Shown in pieces: positions 10,248 through 20,578 of a stretch of DNA of 64,000 bases. The DNA is from Yokenella regensburgei ATCC 49455. Its GTDB lineage: Bacteria > Pseudomonadota > Gammaproteobacteria > Enterobacterales > Enterobacteriaceae. Numbering within the stretch: the stretch's first letter is position 1; each line of letters begins with the position of its first letter. The notes under the pieces were generated by a model that was not told where the DNA came from, searched no databases, and saw only the letters and a program-made list of their open reading frames with translations. The stretch is from NCBI RefSeq assembly GCF_000735455.1, contig NZ_JMPS01000086.1:1-64000 (forward strand), given 5' to 3'. A program made the position numbers and the translations under genes.

Positions 10248-12101
10248 ATGGAATTCGAAGAGCGCTATTACAGGCAGGAGCTGAATTACCTTCGGCAGTT
10301 AAGCAAGCAACTGGCAACCGAAAAACCTCATCTGGCCCGGTTTCTGGCTGAAAAAGGGACCGACCCGGATATTGAGCGTCTGCTGGAAGGCGTGGCCTTT
10401 CTGACCGGCAATCTGCGCCAGAAAATTGAGGATGAGTTTCCTGAGCTGACACACGGCCTGATCAAAATGCTGTGGCCCAATTATCTGCGCCCGGTGCCGT
10501 CGATGACGCTGATTGAATACAGTCCGGATATGGACAAAACCTCCGTGCCAGTATGCATCCCCCGTAACGAACAGTTCACCATCGGTGCGAAGGGGACTCA
10601 GGGAAACCAGGTATTGTCTGCGTATTCTGGCAACGAACACGATGTCGCCCCCCCCTGTACGTTCACTCTCTGCCGGGATATCTGGCTGTTACCCGTTCAA
10701 CTGGATCAAGTTGAGGATCGCAGTACGCCCCGCCATGGCATCATTGATATTACATTTGCCGTCGCACCGGGTACAAATTTCACCACTCTGGATTTGAACA
10801 GGCTGCGCTTCTGGCTGGGCAACGATGATAACTATACCCGCTATCAGCTTTATCTGTGGTTTTGTGAATATTTACAGGGTGCAGAGTTGATTACGGGCGA
10901 GCAGTCGATCTCGATGCCTGAATTTATGCTGAAAGCGGTGGGATTTGAGTCAGAGGATGCCATGCTCCCCTGGCCCGGTAATGTCCACAGCGGCTACCGT
11001 ATTCTCCAGGAGTTTTTCTGCTACTCCGACAGTTTTCTCTTTTTCGATGCCTGTGGCGTTCCGGCGCTACCTGACAGGTTAAAGGAAAACCGTTTCACCC
11101 TGCGGCTGCGTTTTTCGCGTCCCTTACCAGTGGATATCCAGCTACACCACGGCTCCCTACGTTTATACTGTGCGCCCGCCATTAATCTTTTTTTCCATCA
11201 TGCCGAAGCGATGACACTGGATCACCAGCGGGCAGATTATCCGCTGATACCCAGCCGCCACTATCCGGATCATTACGACATTTTTTCGGTTAACAGCGTA
11301 ATGAGCCAGACGCAGGATATATTCAGAAAAAAAGAGTTTGGACAACCCGTCACCACACCTTCTGTACGTCAGTGGCCTGCCTTTGAAAGCTTCAGCCACC
11401 AGATGGAGTACAGCCGTAAACGGGAAGTGGTCTACTGGCAGCACCGAACAAAAACCTCGCTGTTTCACCGTGGCTTTGATCATGCCCTGGCTTTTATTCA
11501 TGCCGATGGCAGCCACCCAGATTCCTCACGGCTAAATAATGAAGTGGTTTCGGTATCCCTGACCTGTACCAACCGTGAGTTGCCCGTACAGATCCTACCT
11601 GGCGACATCACAGGTACAACAGGTAAAAACGCGGCAGTGGCGTCATTTCGCAATATTACCCGACCCACGCCACCACTCTGGCCGGTTATAGACGGTAGCC
11701 TGCACTGGTCCCTGCTGTCCGCCATGAACCTGAATTATCTGTCACTGCTGGATGCTGATGCGCTCAAACAGGTTATAGCCAATTTTGATCGCCACGCCAT
11801 TCATCATCCGCAGATGGCTCGCCTGTCACAGCAGAAGCTGGATGCCATTGAGCGGCTGGAAACCAGACCTGTTGATCGTCTGTTTACCGGGATACCGGTA
11901 CGCGGTCTGGCATCCACCCTGTATATCCATCCGGGGCCGTTTGTCTGTGAAGGAGAGATGTACCTGCTGGGCGCCATTTTGTCGCACTTTCTGTCGCTGT
12001 ATGCCAGCGTCAATTCATTCCACATGCTCACCGTTGTTAACACGGAAAGCCAGGAGTCATGGAAATGGGCGGAAAGAACCGGGCAACACCCGCTCATCTG
12101 A
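10248..12101 (+). CDS. tssF: TssF baseplate protein
   Basis: TssF is a T6SS baseplate wedge subunit. I place the start at 10248 (MEFEERYYRQELNYLRQL), giving 617 residues. The open frame begins 60 bases earlier inside tssE, but MEFEERYYRQEL is the conserved family N-terminus. Further family landmarks are FARFLAE-like LARFLAEKGTDPDIERLLEG, and LWPNYLRPVPSM. The last 43 bases overlap tssG. Confidence 0.95.
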   Translation: MEFEERYYRQELNYLRQLSKQLATEKPHLARFLAEKGTDPDIERLLEGVAFLTGNLRQKIEDEFPELTHGLIKMLWPNYLRPVPSMTLIEYSPDMDKTSVPVCIPRNEQFTIGAKGTQGNQVLSAYSGNEHDVAPPCTFTLCRDIWLLPVQLDQVEDRSTPRHGIIDITFAVAPGTNFTTLDLNRLRFWLGNDDNYTRYQLYLWFCEYLQGAELITGEQSISMPEFMLKAVGFESEDAMLPWPGNVHSGYRILQEFFCYSDSFLFFDACGVPALPDRLKENRFTLRLRFSRPLPVDIQLHHGSLRLYCAPAINLFFHHAEAMTLDHQRADYPLIPSRHYPDHYDIFSVNSVMSQTQDIFRKKEFGQPVTTPSVRQWPAFESFSHQMEYSRKREVVYWQHRTKTSLFHRGFDHALAFIHADGSHPDSSRLNNEVVSVSLTCTNRELPVQILPGDITGTTGKNAAVASFRNITRPTPPLWPVIDGSLHWSLLSAMNLNYLSLLDADALKQVIANFDRHAIHHPQMARLSQQKLDAIERLETRPVDRLFTGIPVRGLASTLYIHPGPFVCEGEMYLLGAILSHFLSLYASVNSFHMLTVVNTESQESWKWAERTGQHPLI

Positions 12102-13153
12102 GTCCGGACGATGCTCCGGTACAGGATGAACAAAACACGTTACGGGAGAGTTTTCTTCAGGACGCCTGTGCCTGTAATTTTTTTGCCCTCTCCGAACTGC
12201 TGCACCAGTTGGCATCAGAGGGCAGCGAAACGCCTGCGTTGTCGCTGGACACTCCTCCGGCACAGGAGACCATTCGTTTCCGGGCTGATGCCAGCCTGGG
12301 GTTTCCGGTAAGTGATGTCAGCGCGCTGGAGCAGGAGACCTCCGGGCAGTTCCGGATGACCACCACCTTTATGGGGCTACAGGGCAGCCAGTCTCCCCTA
12401 CCTGGTTATTACCTTGATCACCTGGCCTGGAAATCCGTGCACGAGCAAAGTCCGGTTAGCGACTTTCTGGATATGTTCAGCCATCGCCTGACACAGTTTG
12501 TCTGGCATATCTGGCGTAAGTACCGCTACCACATCAGTTTCCGTAACGGCGGCGTGGACGCGTTCTCACAGCGGATGTATTCCCTGGTTGGGCTGGGCCA
12601 CCGGCAGCTACGCGACCGGCTGGCAATTAATCACAGCAAAATGCTGGCCTATGCCGGAATACTGGCGAATCCGGGACGCTCGCCGGAGATCGTCTGCTCG
12701 CTGGTCGCTCATTGTTTCGATTTAAATTTATCTGACGTGACGCTGCAAAACTGGCAACGGCGGATGGTGGAAATTGAGCCGGATCAGCAGAACAGTCTCG
12801 GATGTTACACGATTAAAAATGGCGAAAAACTGGCCTGTCGATCGGTGCTGGGCAATTTTGTTCTCGGGACGAGTGTTCCCGATCTCAGCGGTAAATTTCA
12901 GTTAAGCATTAACAACCTGAGTCGTAGGTTGTTTCTCTCGTTCCTGCCGTCAGGAGAAAACTTTTTGCCGCTGGCGATGTTTGTCTCGTTCGTCCTGCGC
13001 GATCAGCTTGCCTGGGATTTGCACCTGGGATTGGCACCGGAACAGGTGAGCACCATGCGGCTGGGCGATAACAAGAGCGCACTTCTGGGCTGGACGTCAT
13101 TTCTCGGCGAGCCGGGAGAACATCCCTCAGTCACCATCCAGGTCAGGGAGTAA
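12059..13153 (+). CDS. tssG: TssG baseplate protein
   Basis: This 364-residue partner of TssF belongs to the baseplate wedge. Family landmarks are NFFALSELLHQL near the N-terminus, IRFRADASLGFPVSDV, then TTTFMGLQGSQSPLPGYY. The C-terminal end is LGWTSFLGE. The ATG at 12059 follows CAGGAG and lies inside the 3' end of tssF, a usual arrangement for this pair. Confidence 0.95.
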   Translation: MEMGGKNRATPAHLSPDDAPVQDEQNTLRESFLQDACACNFFALSELLHQLASEGSETPALSLDTPPAQETIRFRADASLGFPVSDVSALEQETSGQFRMTTTFMGLQGSQSPLPGYYLDHLAWKSVHEQSPVSDFLDMFSHRLTQFVWHIWRKYRYHISFRNGGVDAFSQRMYSLVGLGHRQLRDRLAINHSKMLAYAGILANPGRSPEIVCSLVAHCFDLNLSDVTLQNWQRRMVEIEPDQQNSLGCYTIKNGEKLACRSVLGNFVLGTSVPDLSGKFQLSINNLSRRLFLSFLPSGENFLPLAMFVSFVLRDQLAWDLHLGLAPEQVSTMRLGDNKSALLGWTSFLGEPGEHPSVTIQVRE

Positions 13154-13176
13154 AAATAACCATTATGGAGCATGAT

Positions 13177-14466
13177 ATGGCGGAAGGAAAAGCGCGGCAA
13201 CAGACGCTTTCACTGCATGTCGTTAACGGCAGTGAACTGGAAAGCGGGCGTGCGGCACGGTGTCTGTTCACACAGGGCGGGGATGTGGGCCACAGCAGTG
13301 AGTGCCACTGGTCGGTTCAGGACAGGCATCAAGATATTCCGGCGAAAGCGTTCACCATCAGTCTGCTTGATGGCGCATTCTGCCTGCATCCGCTGGCCGC
13401 ACCACTATGGCTGAACCAGGCCAAAGTCGCGGTAGCCTCGGATTTGGTGCAGTTACGTCAGGGCGATGAGATCCAGACAGGGCATCTGATACTCCGGGTT
13501 TATCTGAACCGGGGCGGGATGCGGAATTACGACGAAGAGATGGCCACTCCTGAAACCATCGTTTCTAACCACGACATTCTGTCAGACACGTTGCTGTCCA
13601 CTAACGGCACACCAGAATATCCGGGGATACCATCCCGCCACCAGCTTGCAGATACCGTTGTTAATGGCTTTTCCACCGATCCGTTGCAGGCACTTCGGAC
13701 CGAAAGTCTGACCACGAGGGACGATCCTCTTACGGCGATCACGCCAGCCCGGCCCTCCGCCCCGTTGTCCGATCCGGTCACGCATGGCGGGATCAACACG
13801 CCGTTTATGGATCTGCCGTCCATGTATGCCAATCCGCAGGACGGCGATGATGACGCGACTTCACCGGCAGACGCGGCGCGGCGCCATCTCGCCATCACGC
13901 CATTGCTGCGCGGGCTGGGTGGAACACTTGCTGTACATAATACGGAGGATGCCGATGATTTTCTGGAAGAGGCAGGAAGGACATTACAGGCGGCGATTAA
14001 AGGGCTGCTTGAATTACAGCAGCGCCGCAACAGCCTGTCAGACAAGCATTTGCGTCCACTGGAAGATAATCCACTGCGCCTGAATATGGACTACGCCACC
14101 GCGCTGGATGTGCTCTTTGCCGAAGGCAAAAGCCCGGTTCATCTCGCCGCACCTTCCGCCGTCGGCGAGAGCCTGCGCAATATCCGCCATCACGAAGAAG
14201 CCAACCGCGCTGCAATTGTGGAATCGCTGCGCGTACTGCTGGGCGCCTTCTCACCACAGAGCCTGATGCGCCGTTTTGTGCAGTACCGTCGCAGCCATGA
14301 ACTGCGCAAGCCGCTGGATGATGCAGGAGCCTGGCAGATGTACTGCGATTATTACGACGAACTGGCCTCCAGCCGCCAACAGGGTTTTGAGATGCTGTTT
14401 AACGAAGTGTATGCCCAGGTCTATGACCGCGTACTTCGTGAAAAACAGCGGGAGCCGGAAGCATGA
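13177..14466 (+). CDS. tagH: FHA-domain T6SS accessory protein (TagH/VasC/ImpI)
   Basis: This protein of about 429 residues has an N-terminal forkhead-associated-like domain (roughly residues 10-115) and a C-terminal type VI FHA-associated domain with FSPQSLMRRFVQYRRSHELR and QMYCDYYDELASSRQQGFEM. The middle is low-complexity linker. I prefer the ATG at 13177 because GGAG lies 6 bases before it. An in-frame ATG at 13165 has no such site. In other systems FHA proteins bind phosphothreonine made by a PpkA-type kinase, but no kinase or phosphatase gene is in this window. The stop overlaps the tssJ start (ATGA). Confidence 0.88.
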   Translation: MAEGKARQQTLSLHVVNGSELESGRAARCLFTQGGDVGHSSECHWSVQDRHQDIPAKAFTISLLDGAFCLHPLAAPLWLNQAKVAVASDLVQLRQGDEIQTGHLILRVYLNRGGMRNYDEEMATPETIVSNHDILSDTLLSTNGTPEYPGIPSRHQLADTVVNGFSTDPLQALRTESLTTRDDPLTAITPARPSAPLSDPVTHGGINTPFMDLPSMYANPQDGDDDATSPADAARRHLAITPLLRGLGGTLAVHNTEDADDFLEEAGRTLQAAIKGLLELQQRRNSLSDKHLRPLEDNPLRLNMDYATALDVLFAEGKSPVHLAAPSAVGESLRNIRHHEEANRAAIVESLRVLLGAFSPQSLMRRFVQYRRSHELRKPLDDAGAWQMYCDYYDELASSRQQGFEMLFNEVYAQVYDRVLREKQREPEA

Positions 14467-14996
14467 CCCGGTGTTTTTGCCGCACCTGGATGATGGTGAT
14501 ATTGCTCACCCTCACCGTAAGCGGCTGTGAGACGGCGAAAAAAATCGGCCAGGTCATCCAAAACCCGGATATTCAGGTCGGCAAACTGGCTGACCAGTCT
14601 TCACAGGTGACGATTACGTTACTGACCGAGCCGGATGCCAACATCAATGCGGACGGTGAAGCGGCGGTGGTGGACGTACAACTGGTTTACCTGAGTGATG
14701 ATTCGAAATTACGGGCTGCGGATTATGACCAGCTCGCTGGTACACCGTTACCGGATGCGCTGGGGAAGAACTATATCGATCACCAGGATTTCAGCCTGCT
14801 GCCCGACACACTAAAAACCCTGCCACCGGTGAAGATGGATGAGAAGACGCAGTTTATCGGCGTGATTGCCTACTTCTCCGACGACCAGACGACAGAATGG
14901 AAGCAAATCGAACCAGTGGAAGGGACAGGTCACAACTACCGCCTGTTGGTGCATATCCGGCAGAGCAGTATTGAAATGAAAAAAGAGGATGATTAA
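14463..14996 (+). CDS. tssJ: TssJ outer-membrane lipoprotein
   Basis: TssJ is the outer-membrane lipoprotein of the T6SS membrane complex and binds the periplasmic part of TssM. The 177-residue product has a short hydrophobic signal ending in a lipobox (TVSGC) with the lipidated Cys at residue 22. The mature part is a small beta-rich domain with VVDVQLVYLSDDSKL and the FIGVIAYFSDD segment typical of the family. It overlaps tagH by four bases, and tssK starts two bases after it. Confidence 0.93.
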   Translation: MTRCFCRTWMMVILLTLTVSGCETAKKIGQVIQNPDIQVGKLADQSSQVTITLLTEPDANINADGEAAVVDVQLVYLSDDSKLRAADYDQLAGTPLPDALGKNYIDHQDFSLLPDTLKTLPPVKMDEKTQFIGVIAYFSDDQTTEWKQIEPVEGTGHNYRLLVHIRQSSIEMKKEDD

Positions 14997-14998
14997 CG

Positions 14999-16330
14999 AT
15001 GGCAACCACGCGAAACAAGGTGATGTGGCGAGAAGGGACACTGATGCGTCCGCACCATCTCCAGCAGCAACAACGTTATAACGAATATGTGAATAATCTG
15101 CGTTTCCGGGCCGTTCATGATTTATCCTGGGGATTTACGGAGTTGTCCATCAACAGCGAGTTGCTGGCACAGGGTAAAATCATGCTCGACAGCGCGTCGG
15201 GCACGCTGCCGGATGGCACGGTGTTCTCCCTTCCGGAGCAGGATGCGCTACCCGATCCGCTGCATCCGGACAGTTTCCCCGATGAAGAAAGCCGTAATGT
15301 TTATCTGGCCTTACCCGTCGCCAGCGATGTGAGAGGCGAGGTCAGTTACGGGCAACAGATCGGACGTTACCGGCTGAATGATGCCGATGTCCGGGATCTG
15401 CATTCAGAGAATGGTGATGCGCGGGCACTGACGCTGGGTCAGTTAACCCCCCGTATTATGAGCGGGGCAGACGATATGAGTGCGTATGTCACGCTGCCGT
15501 TGTGTCGCATCAAAGACAGGCGGGCAGACGGATCTCTGATGTTGGATGACCATTTTATCCCCTCCTGTCAGAACATCCATGTCAGCGCACGTCTGCGTGA
15601 ATTTCTCCGCGAAGTACAGGAAGCGGTCGGTGGCCGGGCCAATGACCTGGCTAACCGCATTGGTTCTCCAGCGCAAAGTGGTATTGCCGATGTGGCGGAA
15701 TTTATGATGCTGCAACTGCTCAACCGTAACCAGACCCGGTTCACCCACCGCGCCCGCAGACCACAGCTTCATCCGGAAGAGTTTTATCTCGATCTTGCCG
15801 GGCTGCTTGGCGAACTCATGACATTTACCGAACCGTCCCGACTACCCTGTCCACTGGATGTCTATGATCACCGCAATCTGACGGACACATTTAAAACACT
15901 GTTGCCGGAAGTGAAGCGAGCACTGCATACCGTCCTGTCGCCCAGGGCGGTTAACCTGCCGCTGCATCTGCGCGATGGCATCTGGCAGGCTGATGTACAT
16001 GACTCAGCTCTGTTGCAATCGGCCACCTTCGTACTGGCGGTGGCGGCGAAAATGGAGACCTTGCAACTCCAGCGCCAGTTTATCCAGCAGTCAAAAATTT
16101 CCTCACCGGAAAAAATTCGCAACATGGTCAGCGTGCAAATCCCGGGTATCCCGCTGCATACGCTGATGGTGGCCCCCCGCCAGCTTCCGTACCATGCCGG
16201 TTTCAGCTATTTCGAACTGGACAAGAGCGGTGCAGCCTGGGCGGATGTGGCGTCCACAGGTGCCGTCGCCCTGCATGTATCCGGTTCGTTTCCGGACCTG
16301 AATATGCAACTGTGGGCTATAAGAGGATAA
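14999..16330 (+). CDS. tssK: TssK baseplate-membrane connector
   Basis: TssK links the baseplate to TssL and TssM. The 443-residue protein opens with the conserved VMWREGTLMRPHHLQQQQRY. It also carries FQLLNR-like MMLQLLNRNQTRFTHRAR, HPEEFYLDLAGLLGEL and, at the end, PYHAGFSYFELD, all family landmarks. GAGG lies just before the ATG. Spacing to tssJ and tssL is two and four bases. Confidence 0.96.
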   Translation: MATTRNKVMWREGTLMRPHHLQQQQRYNEYVNNLRFRAVHDLSWGFTELSINSELLAQGKIMLDSASGTLPDGTVFSLPEQDALPDPLHPDSFPDEESRNVYLALPVASDVRGEVSYGQQIGRYRLNDADVRDLHSENGDARALTLGQLTPRIMSGADDMSAYVTLPLCRIKDRRADGSLMLDDHFIPSCQNIHVSARLREFLREVQEAVGGRANDLANRIGSPAQSGIADVAEFMMLQLLNRNQTRFTHRARRPQLHPEEFYLDLAGLLGELMTFTEPSRLPCPLDVYDHRNLTDTFKTLLPEVKRALHTVLSPRAVNLPLHLRDGIWQADVHDSALLQSATFVLAVAAKMETLQLQRQFIQQSKISSPEKIRNMVSVQIPGIPLHTLMVAPRQLPYHAGFSYFELDKSGAAWADVASTGAVALHVSGSFPDLNMQLWAIRG

Positions 16331-16334
16331 GGCG

Positions 16335-17099
16335 ATGGATGAGCTGTCACTGTCCTTGCCCCCTTTACCCGGATACGAAAGCGAAGGCCCCCGCCAGTAC
16401 CAGCTTACGCTGCGCGGTAACAGCCTGAACCCGATGATCGACGCCGCCACGCCGCTGCTGGGGATGGTGATGCGTGTTGCGGGGATGAACAGCCATGCCA
16501 TGCCTGAACACCTGTTCACTCAAGTAGTGACCGATGTGCAGGCGGTGGAACAGTTGCTCCAGGAGCAGGGCTATGAGCCTGGCGTGATTATCTCGTTTCG
16601 TTACATCCTATGTACCTTTATTGATGAAGCGGCACTGGGTAATGGCTGGTCCAACAAGAACGAATGGATCAAACAATCGTTACTCGTGCATTTCCACAAT
16701 GAAGCCTGGGGCGGTGAGAAGGTCTTTATTCTGCTGGAGCGCCTGATGCGCGAGCCAAAACGATACCAGGACCTGCTGGAGTTTTTGTATATCTGTTTTT
16801 CGCTGGGCTTTCGCGGGCGTTATAAAGTTGCGCCTCAGGATCAGGGGGAGTTTGAGCAGATATACCGCCGCCTGTATCACGTCCTGCATAAACTGCGCGG
16901 TGATGCGCCCTTTCCGCTACTCCACCTGGATAAAAAAACCCAGGGCGGACGCTACCAGCTCATTAAGCGACTGACCATCCGGCATGTTCTGTCCGGCGGC
17001 ATCGTTGTGCTGGCGCTGTTTTATCTGTTCTATCTGCTGCGTCTGGATGGCCAGACGCAGGACATTCTTCACCAGTTAAACCGGCTGCTCGCCAGGTAA
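16335..17099 (+). CDS. tssL: TssL (DotU-like) inner-membrane protein
   Basis: This 254-residue protein is the short form of TssL. A cytoplasmic DotU domain contains SFRYILCTFIDEAAL and the FYICFSLGF-like LEFLYICFSLGFRGRY motif. One membrane helix follows near the C-terminus (about residues 215-237, VLSGGIVVLALFYLFYLL). There is no C-terminal peptidoglycan-binding OmpA domain, so cell-wall anchoring, if present, must come from another protein. Eight bases separate it from clpV. Confidence 0.95.
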   Translation: MDELSLSLPPLPGYESEGPRQYQLTLRGNSLNPMIDAATPLLGMVMRVAGMNSHAMPEHLFTQVVTDVQAVEQLLQEQGYEPGVIISFRYILCTFIDEAALGNGWSNKNEWIKQSLLVHFHNEAWGGEKVFILLERLMREPKRYQDLLEFLYICFSLGFRGRYKVAPQDQGEFEQIYRRLYHVLHKLRGDAPFPLLHLDKKTQGGRYQLIKRLTIRHVLSGGIVVLALFYLFYLLRLDGQTQDILHQLNRLLAR

Positions 17100-17107
17100 G
17101 GACACAT

Positions 17108-19828
17108 ATGATCCAGATTGATTTGGCCACACTGGTAAAACGGCTTAACCCCTTTGCGAAACAGGCTCTGGAAGCCGCCGCCTCGGAGTGTATGAGCCAG
17201 CAGGCGGCAGAAATCACTGTCAGCCACGTACTGATACAGATGCTGGCTATCCTGCGCAGCGATTTACGGGTAATTACTGAACGTGCCGGAATCAGCCCCG
17301 ATGATTTACGCCAGGCGCTAACAGTGGAAAATTACGCCACAACCCGTTCAGTGGATAACTATCCGTCGTTTCCCCCCATGCTGGTTGAATGGCTGAAAGA
17401 GGCCTGGCTGCTGGCGTCTGCTGAAATGCAGCAGACAGAGCTGCGTGGTGGTGTCCTGCTGCTCGCCCTGCTCCACTCACCGCTGCGCTATGTGCTGCCT
17501 TCCGCTGCCCGGCTACTGACCGCCATTAACCGCGACCAGCTACAGCAGGATTTTGCCGGATGGACGAAAGCGTCCGCTGAATCCATGGTGCTGAATGCCG
17601 ACGGACAGATCGCCAGCGCCACAGCCGATACCGCCGACAGCCTGCTTGCCCGCTACGCCAGAAACATGACCGATGATGCCCGCAACGGCAAACTCGATCC
17701 GGTATTGTGTCGCGATAATGAAATCGACCTGATGATAGACATTCTCTGCCGCCGCCGTAAAAACAACCCGGTGGTGGTCGGTGAGGCAGGTGTCGGCAAA
17801 AGCGCGCTGATCGAAGGACTTGCGCTGCGCATTGTCGCCGGTCAGGTACCGGACAAGCTCCGCGATACCGATATTATGACCCTGGATCTTGGCGCACTAC
17901 AGGCAGGCGCATCGGTGAAAGGCGAGTTTGAGAAGCGATTTAAGGGGCTGATGGCGGAGGTCATTCAGTCACCGAAACCCGTTATTGTGTTTATCGACGA
18001 GGCCCACACGCTGATTGGTGCAGGCAACCAGCAGGGTGGGCTGGATATCTCTAACCTGCTAAAACCCGCGCTGGCGCGCGGCGAGCTGAAAACCATCGCT
18101 GCCACCACCTGGAGCGAATATAAAAAATACTTCGAGAAAGACGCCGCCCTGTCGCGTCGTTTCCAACTGGTAAAAGTACGCGAACCCAATGCTGCCGAAG
18201 CCACCATTATTCTGCGTGGCCTGTCGGCGGTGTATGAGCAATCCCACGGCGTGCTGATTGACGATGAAGCGTTACAGGCAGCGGCGACGTTGAGTGAGCG
18301 TTACCTCTCTGGTCGTCAGTTGCCGGATAAAGCCATCGATGTACTGGATACCGCCTGTGCGCGGGTAGCGATTAACCTTTCCTCCCCGCCGAAGCAGATT
18401 TCCGCGCTGACTACCCTGAGCCGCCAGTGTGAAGCGGAGATACGCCAGCTTGAGCGCGAAATCCGCATCGGTCTGCGGTCAGACACCCCACGGTTGATTG
18501 AAGTGCTTGTGCAGTATGACGAAACGCTGACCAAACTGGATGAACTGGACGCGGCATGGCATCAGCAGCAGCAGGTGGTACAGGAGATTATCGCGCTGCG
18601 TAAGAGGCTGCTGGACGAATCGGAAGCGACCAGCGAAGAAGATAACGCTGTGGCTGTGGATGAGCCGGTAACCGGAGAGCCGGAACCTGAAATCCCCCCG
18701 GCAATGCGCCTGGCGCAGTTAACCTCTGAACTGGAGACTCTGCACCATACGCAGCTACTGGTTTCCCCGCACGTCGATAAAAAGCAAATCGCCGCCGTCA
18801 TTGCCGAGTGGACAGGCGTGCCGCTTAACCGTCTGTCGCAAAACGAAATGTCAGTCATCACCGATCTGCCGCAGTGGCTGGGCGACATCATCAAAGGCCA
18901 GGATCTGGCGGTCAAACACCTGCACAAACACCTGCTTACCGCACGCGCCGATCTGCGCCGTCCGGGGCGACCGCTCGGCGCGTTCCTGCTGGCCGGTCCC
19001 AGCGGTGTGGGCAAAACCGAAACCGTGCTGCAACTGGCGGAACTGCTCTACGGCGGTCGCCAGTACCTCACCACTATCAATATGTCGGAGTTCCAGGAGA
19101 AACACACCGTCTCGCGCCTGATTGGCTCCCCGCCGGGCTATGTCGGCTATGGTGAAGGCGGCGTGCTGACCGAAGCCATCCGTCAGAAACCGTATTCCGT
19201 GGTGCTGCTGGATGAGGTGGAAAAAGCCCACCCTGACGTGCTTAACCTGTTTTACCAGGCCTTTGATAAAGGCGAGATGGCCGACGGCGAAGGCCGTCTG
19301 ATTGACTGTAAAAACATCGTCTTTTTCCTCACCTCCAACCTTGGCTATAAGGTGATTGTCGAACATGCAGATAACCCGGAAACCATGCACGACGCGCTGT
19401 ATCCGGTGTTGGCGGATTTCTTCAAACCTGCGCTGCTGGCACGCATGGAAGTGGTGCCGTATCTGCCGCTGTCGCGTGAAACCCTTTCCGTCATTATTGC
19501 CGGAAAGCTGGCGCGGCTGGACAACGTGCTGTGTACCCGCTTCAGCGCGGAGGTAATGATTGAGCCGGAAGTGACTGACGAAATCATGCAGCGCGTCACC
19601 CGCGCTGAAAACGGCGCGCGGATGCTGGAATCGGTTATCGATGGCGAGATGCTGCCGCCACTGTTCCTGTTGCTGTTGCAGAAAATGGCGGCGAATACGG
19701 CAATTGCCCGCATCGTGCTGGGCGTAACGGACGGTGCGTTTACCGCTGAGGTAGAAGATGCACCTGATGACAGCCTGTCAGATAACATGCAGCCTGAACC
19801 GGAAACAGAGGACGAAACCGTTCTATGA
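17108..19828 (+). CDS. clpV: TssH (ClpV) AAA+ sheath-recycling ATPase
   Basis: ClpV disassembles the contracted TssB/TssC sheath. The 906-residue protein has an N-terminal Clp-N domain (about 10-150) and two AAA+ modules. Walker A sites are GEAGVGKSA (about residue 225) and GPSGVGKTE (about 629). Walker B sites are IVFIDEAH and [13 protein letters not shown] coiled-coil middle insert of about residues 410-570 separates them. The end is acidic and variable. Its stop overlaps the next start (ATGA). Confidence 0.97.
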   Translation: MIQIDLATLVKRLNPFAKQALEAAASECMSQQAAEITVSHVLIQMLAILRSDLRVITERAGISPDDLRQALTVENYATTRSVDNYPSFPPMLVEWLKEAWLLASAEMQQTELRGGVLLLALLHSPLRYVLPSAARLLTAINRDQLQQDFAGWTKASAESMVLNADGQIASATADTADSLLARYARNMTDDARNGKLDPVLCRDNEIDLMIDILCRRRKNNPVVVGEAGVGKSALIEGLALRIVAGQVPDKLRDTDIMTLDLGALQAGASVKGEFEKRFKGLMAEVIQSPKPVIVFIDEAHTLIGAGNQQGGLDISNLLKPALARGELKTIAATTWSEYKKYFEKDAALSRRFQLVKVREPNAAEATIILRGLSAVYEQSHGVLIDDEALQAAATLSERYLSGRQLPDKAIDVLDTACARVAINLSSPPKQISALTTLSRQCEAEIRQLEREIRIGLRSDTPRLIEVLVQYDETLTKLDELDAAWHQQQQVVQEIIALRKRLLDESEATSEEDNAVAVDEPVTGEPEPEIPPAMRLAQLTSELETLHHTQLLVSPHVDKKQIAAVIAEWTGVPLNRLSQNEMSVITDLPQWLGDIIKGQDLAVKHLHKHLLTARADLRRPGRPLGAFLLAGPSGVGKTETVLQLAELLYGGRQYLTTINMSEFQEKHTVSRLIGSPPGYVGYGEGGVLTEAIRQKPYSVVLLDEVEKAHPDVLNLFYQAFDKGEMADGEGRLIDCKNIVFFLTSNLGYKVIVEHADNPETMHDALYPVLADFFKPALLARMEVVPYLPLSRETLSVIIAGKLARLDNVLCTRFSAEVMIEPEVTDEIMQRVTRAENGARMLESVIDGEMLPPLFLLLLQKMAANTAIARIVLGVTDGAFTAEVEDAPDDSLSDNMQPEPETEDETVL

Positions 19829-20574
19829 GCAGAATGCAGACGCCCCTGATCATGATGCTGCTACCGGGATTATTTTCCGGCGCAGTACTGGCGGAAACAC
19901 CTGCAAAACAGGCGGTTGCCGTATTGCCAGGGACTATGGTGCCACTACAGGGGGTTGCCGTACCGGAAACCAGCGCACAGACAACGTTCAGTGCCATGAT
20001 GGCCTGTCGCCGGGAACCTGCTGCGCTAGAGCGTCTTGACTGCTATGACCATATTCTGGCCCCGGAGCAACCCGGCTTTGATGGTGCGCTGGTAAAGGCC
20101 AGTTATGAAGGTGAAGGCTGGAAGCGGGCCTTCACTCAGGAAAAACAGCGTTCGGACAACTCCACCACACTGATGATGACGCAGAGCGGTGGAGAACGGC
20201 CAACGGTGATTATCACCACTCCCGCTATCGGCAACGTACCGCCGCGCCCCGTACTGATGTTCAGTTGTGTGGATAACATCACCCGAATGCAGGTGGCGCT
20301 GACCCATGCCATGACACCTGACGACATCGCAGTGACGCTGACCACCGACAATGGACGTTTTCAGTCACACTGGTTTATCCGCGAGAACGGTTATCTGCTG
20401 GAGGCCAGCCGGGGTTTATCCGGCATTGACGAAATCAAACAGCTTTTCGGTGCAAAGACTCTGACCATCAACACCGGTACGGACGATACTGCCGGGAAAC
20501 TGACATTTAACATTGACGGGCTGGCGAAAACCATCGCGCCGCTACGCGACGCCTGCCACTGGGCGGGAGAGTAA
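19825..20574 (+). CDS. tagO: T6SS-associated periplasmic protein TagO/VasI
   Basis: This 249-residue protein has a Sec signal (about residues 1-23, ending AVLAE). It then has the VasI/TagO pattern: a CRREPAALERLDCYD motif with paired cysteines, followed by a domain with VLMFSCVDNITRMQVAL and WFIRENGYLLEASRG. The exact role of the family in T6SS is not settled. It is encoded between clpV and tssA, as in other enterobacterial clusters, with a four-base overlap on the left. Confidence 0.83.
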   Translation: MSRMQTPLIMMLLPGLFSGAVLAETPAKQAVAVLPGTMVPLQGVAVPETSAQTTFSAMMACRREPAALERLDCYDHILAPEQPGFDGALVKASYEGEGWKRAFTQEKQRSDNSTTLMMTQSGGERPTVIITTPAIGNVPPRPVLMFSCVDNITRMQVALTHAMTPDDIAVTLTTDNGRFQSHWFIRENGYLLEASRGLSGIDEIKQLFGAKTLTINTGTDDTAGKLTFNIDGLAKTIAPLRDACHWAGE

Positions 20575-20578
20575 CACT

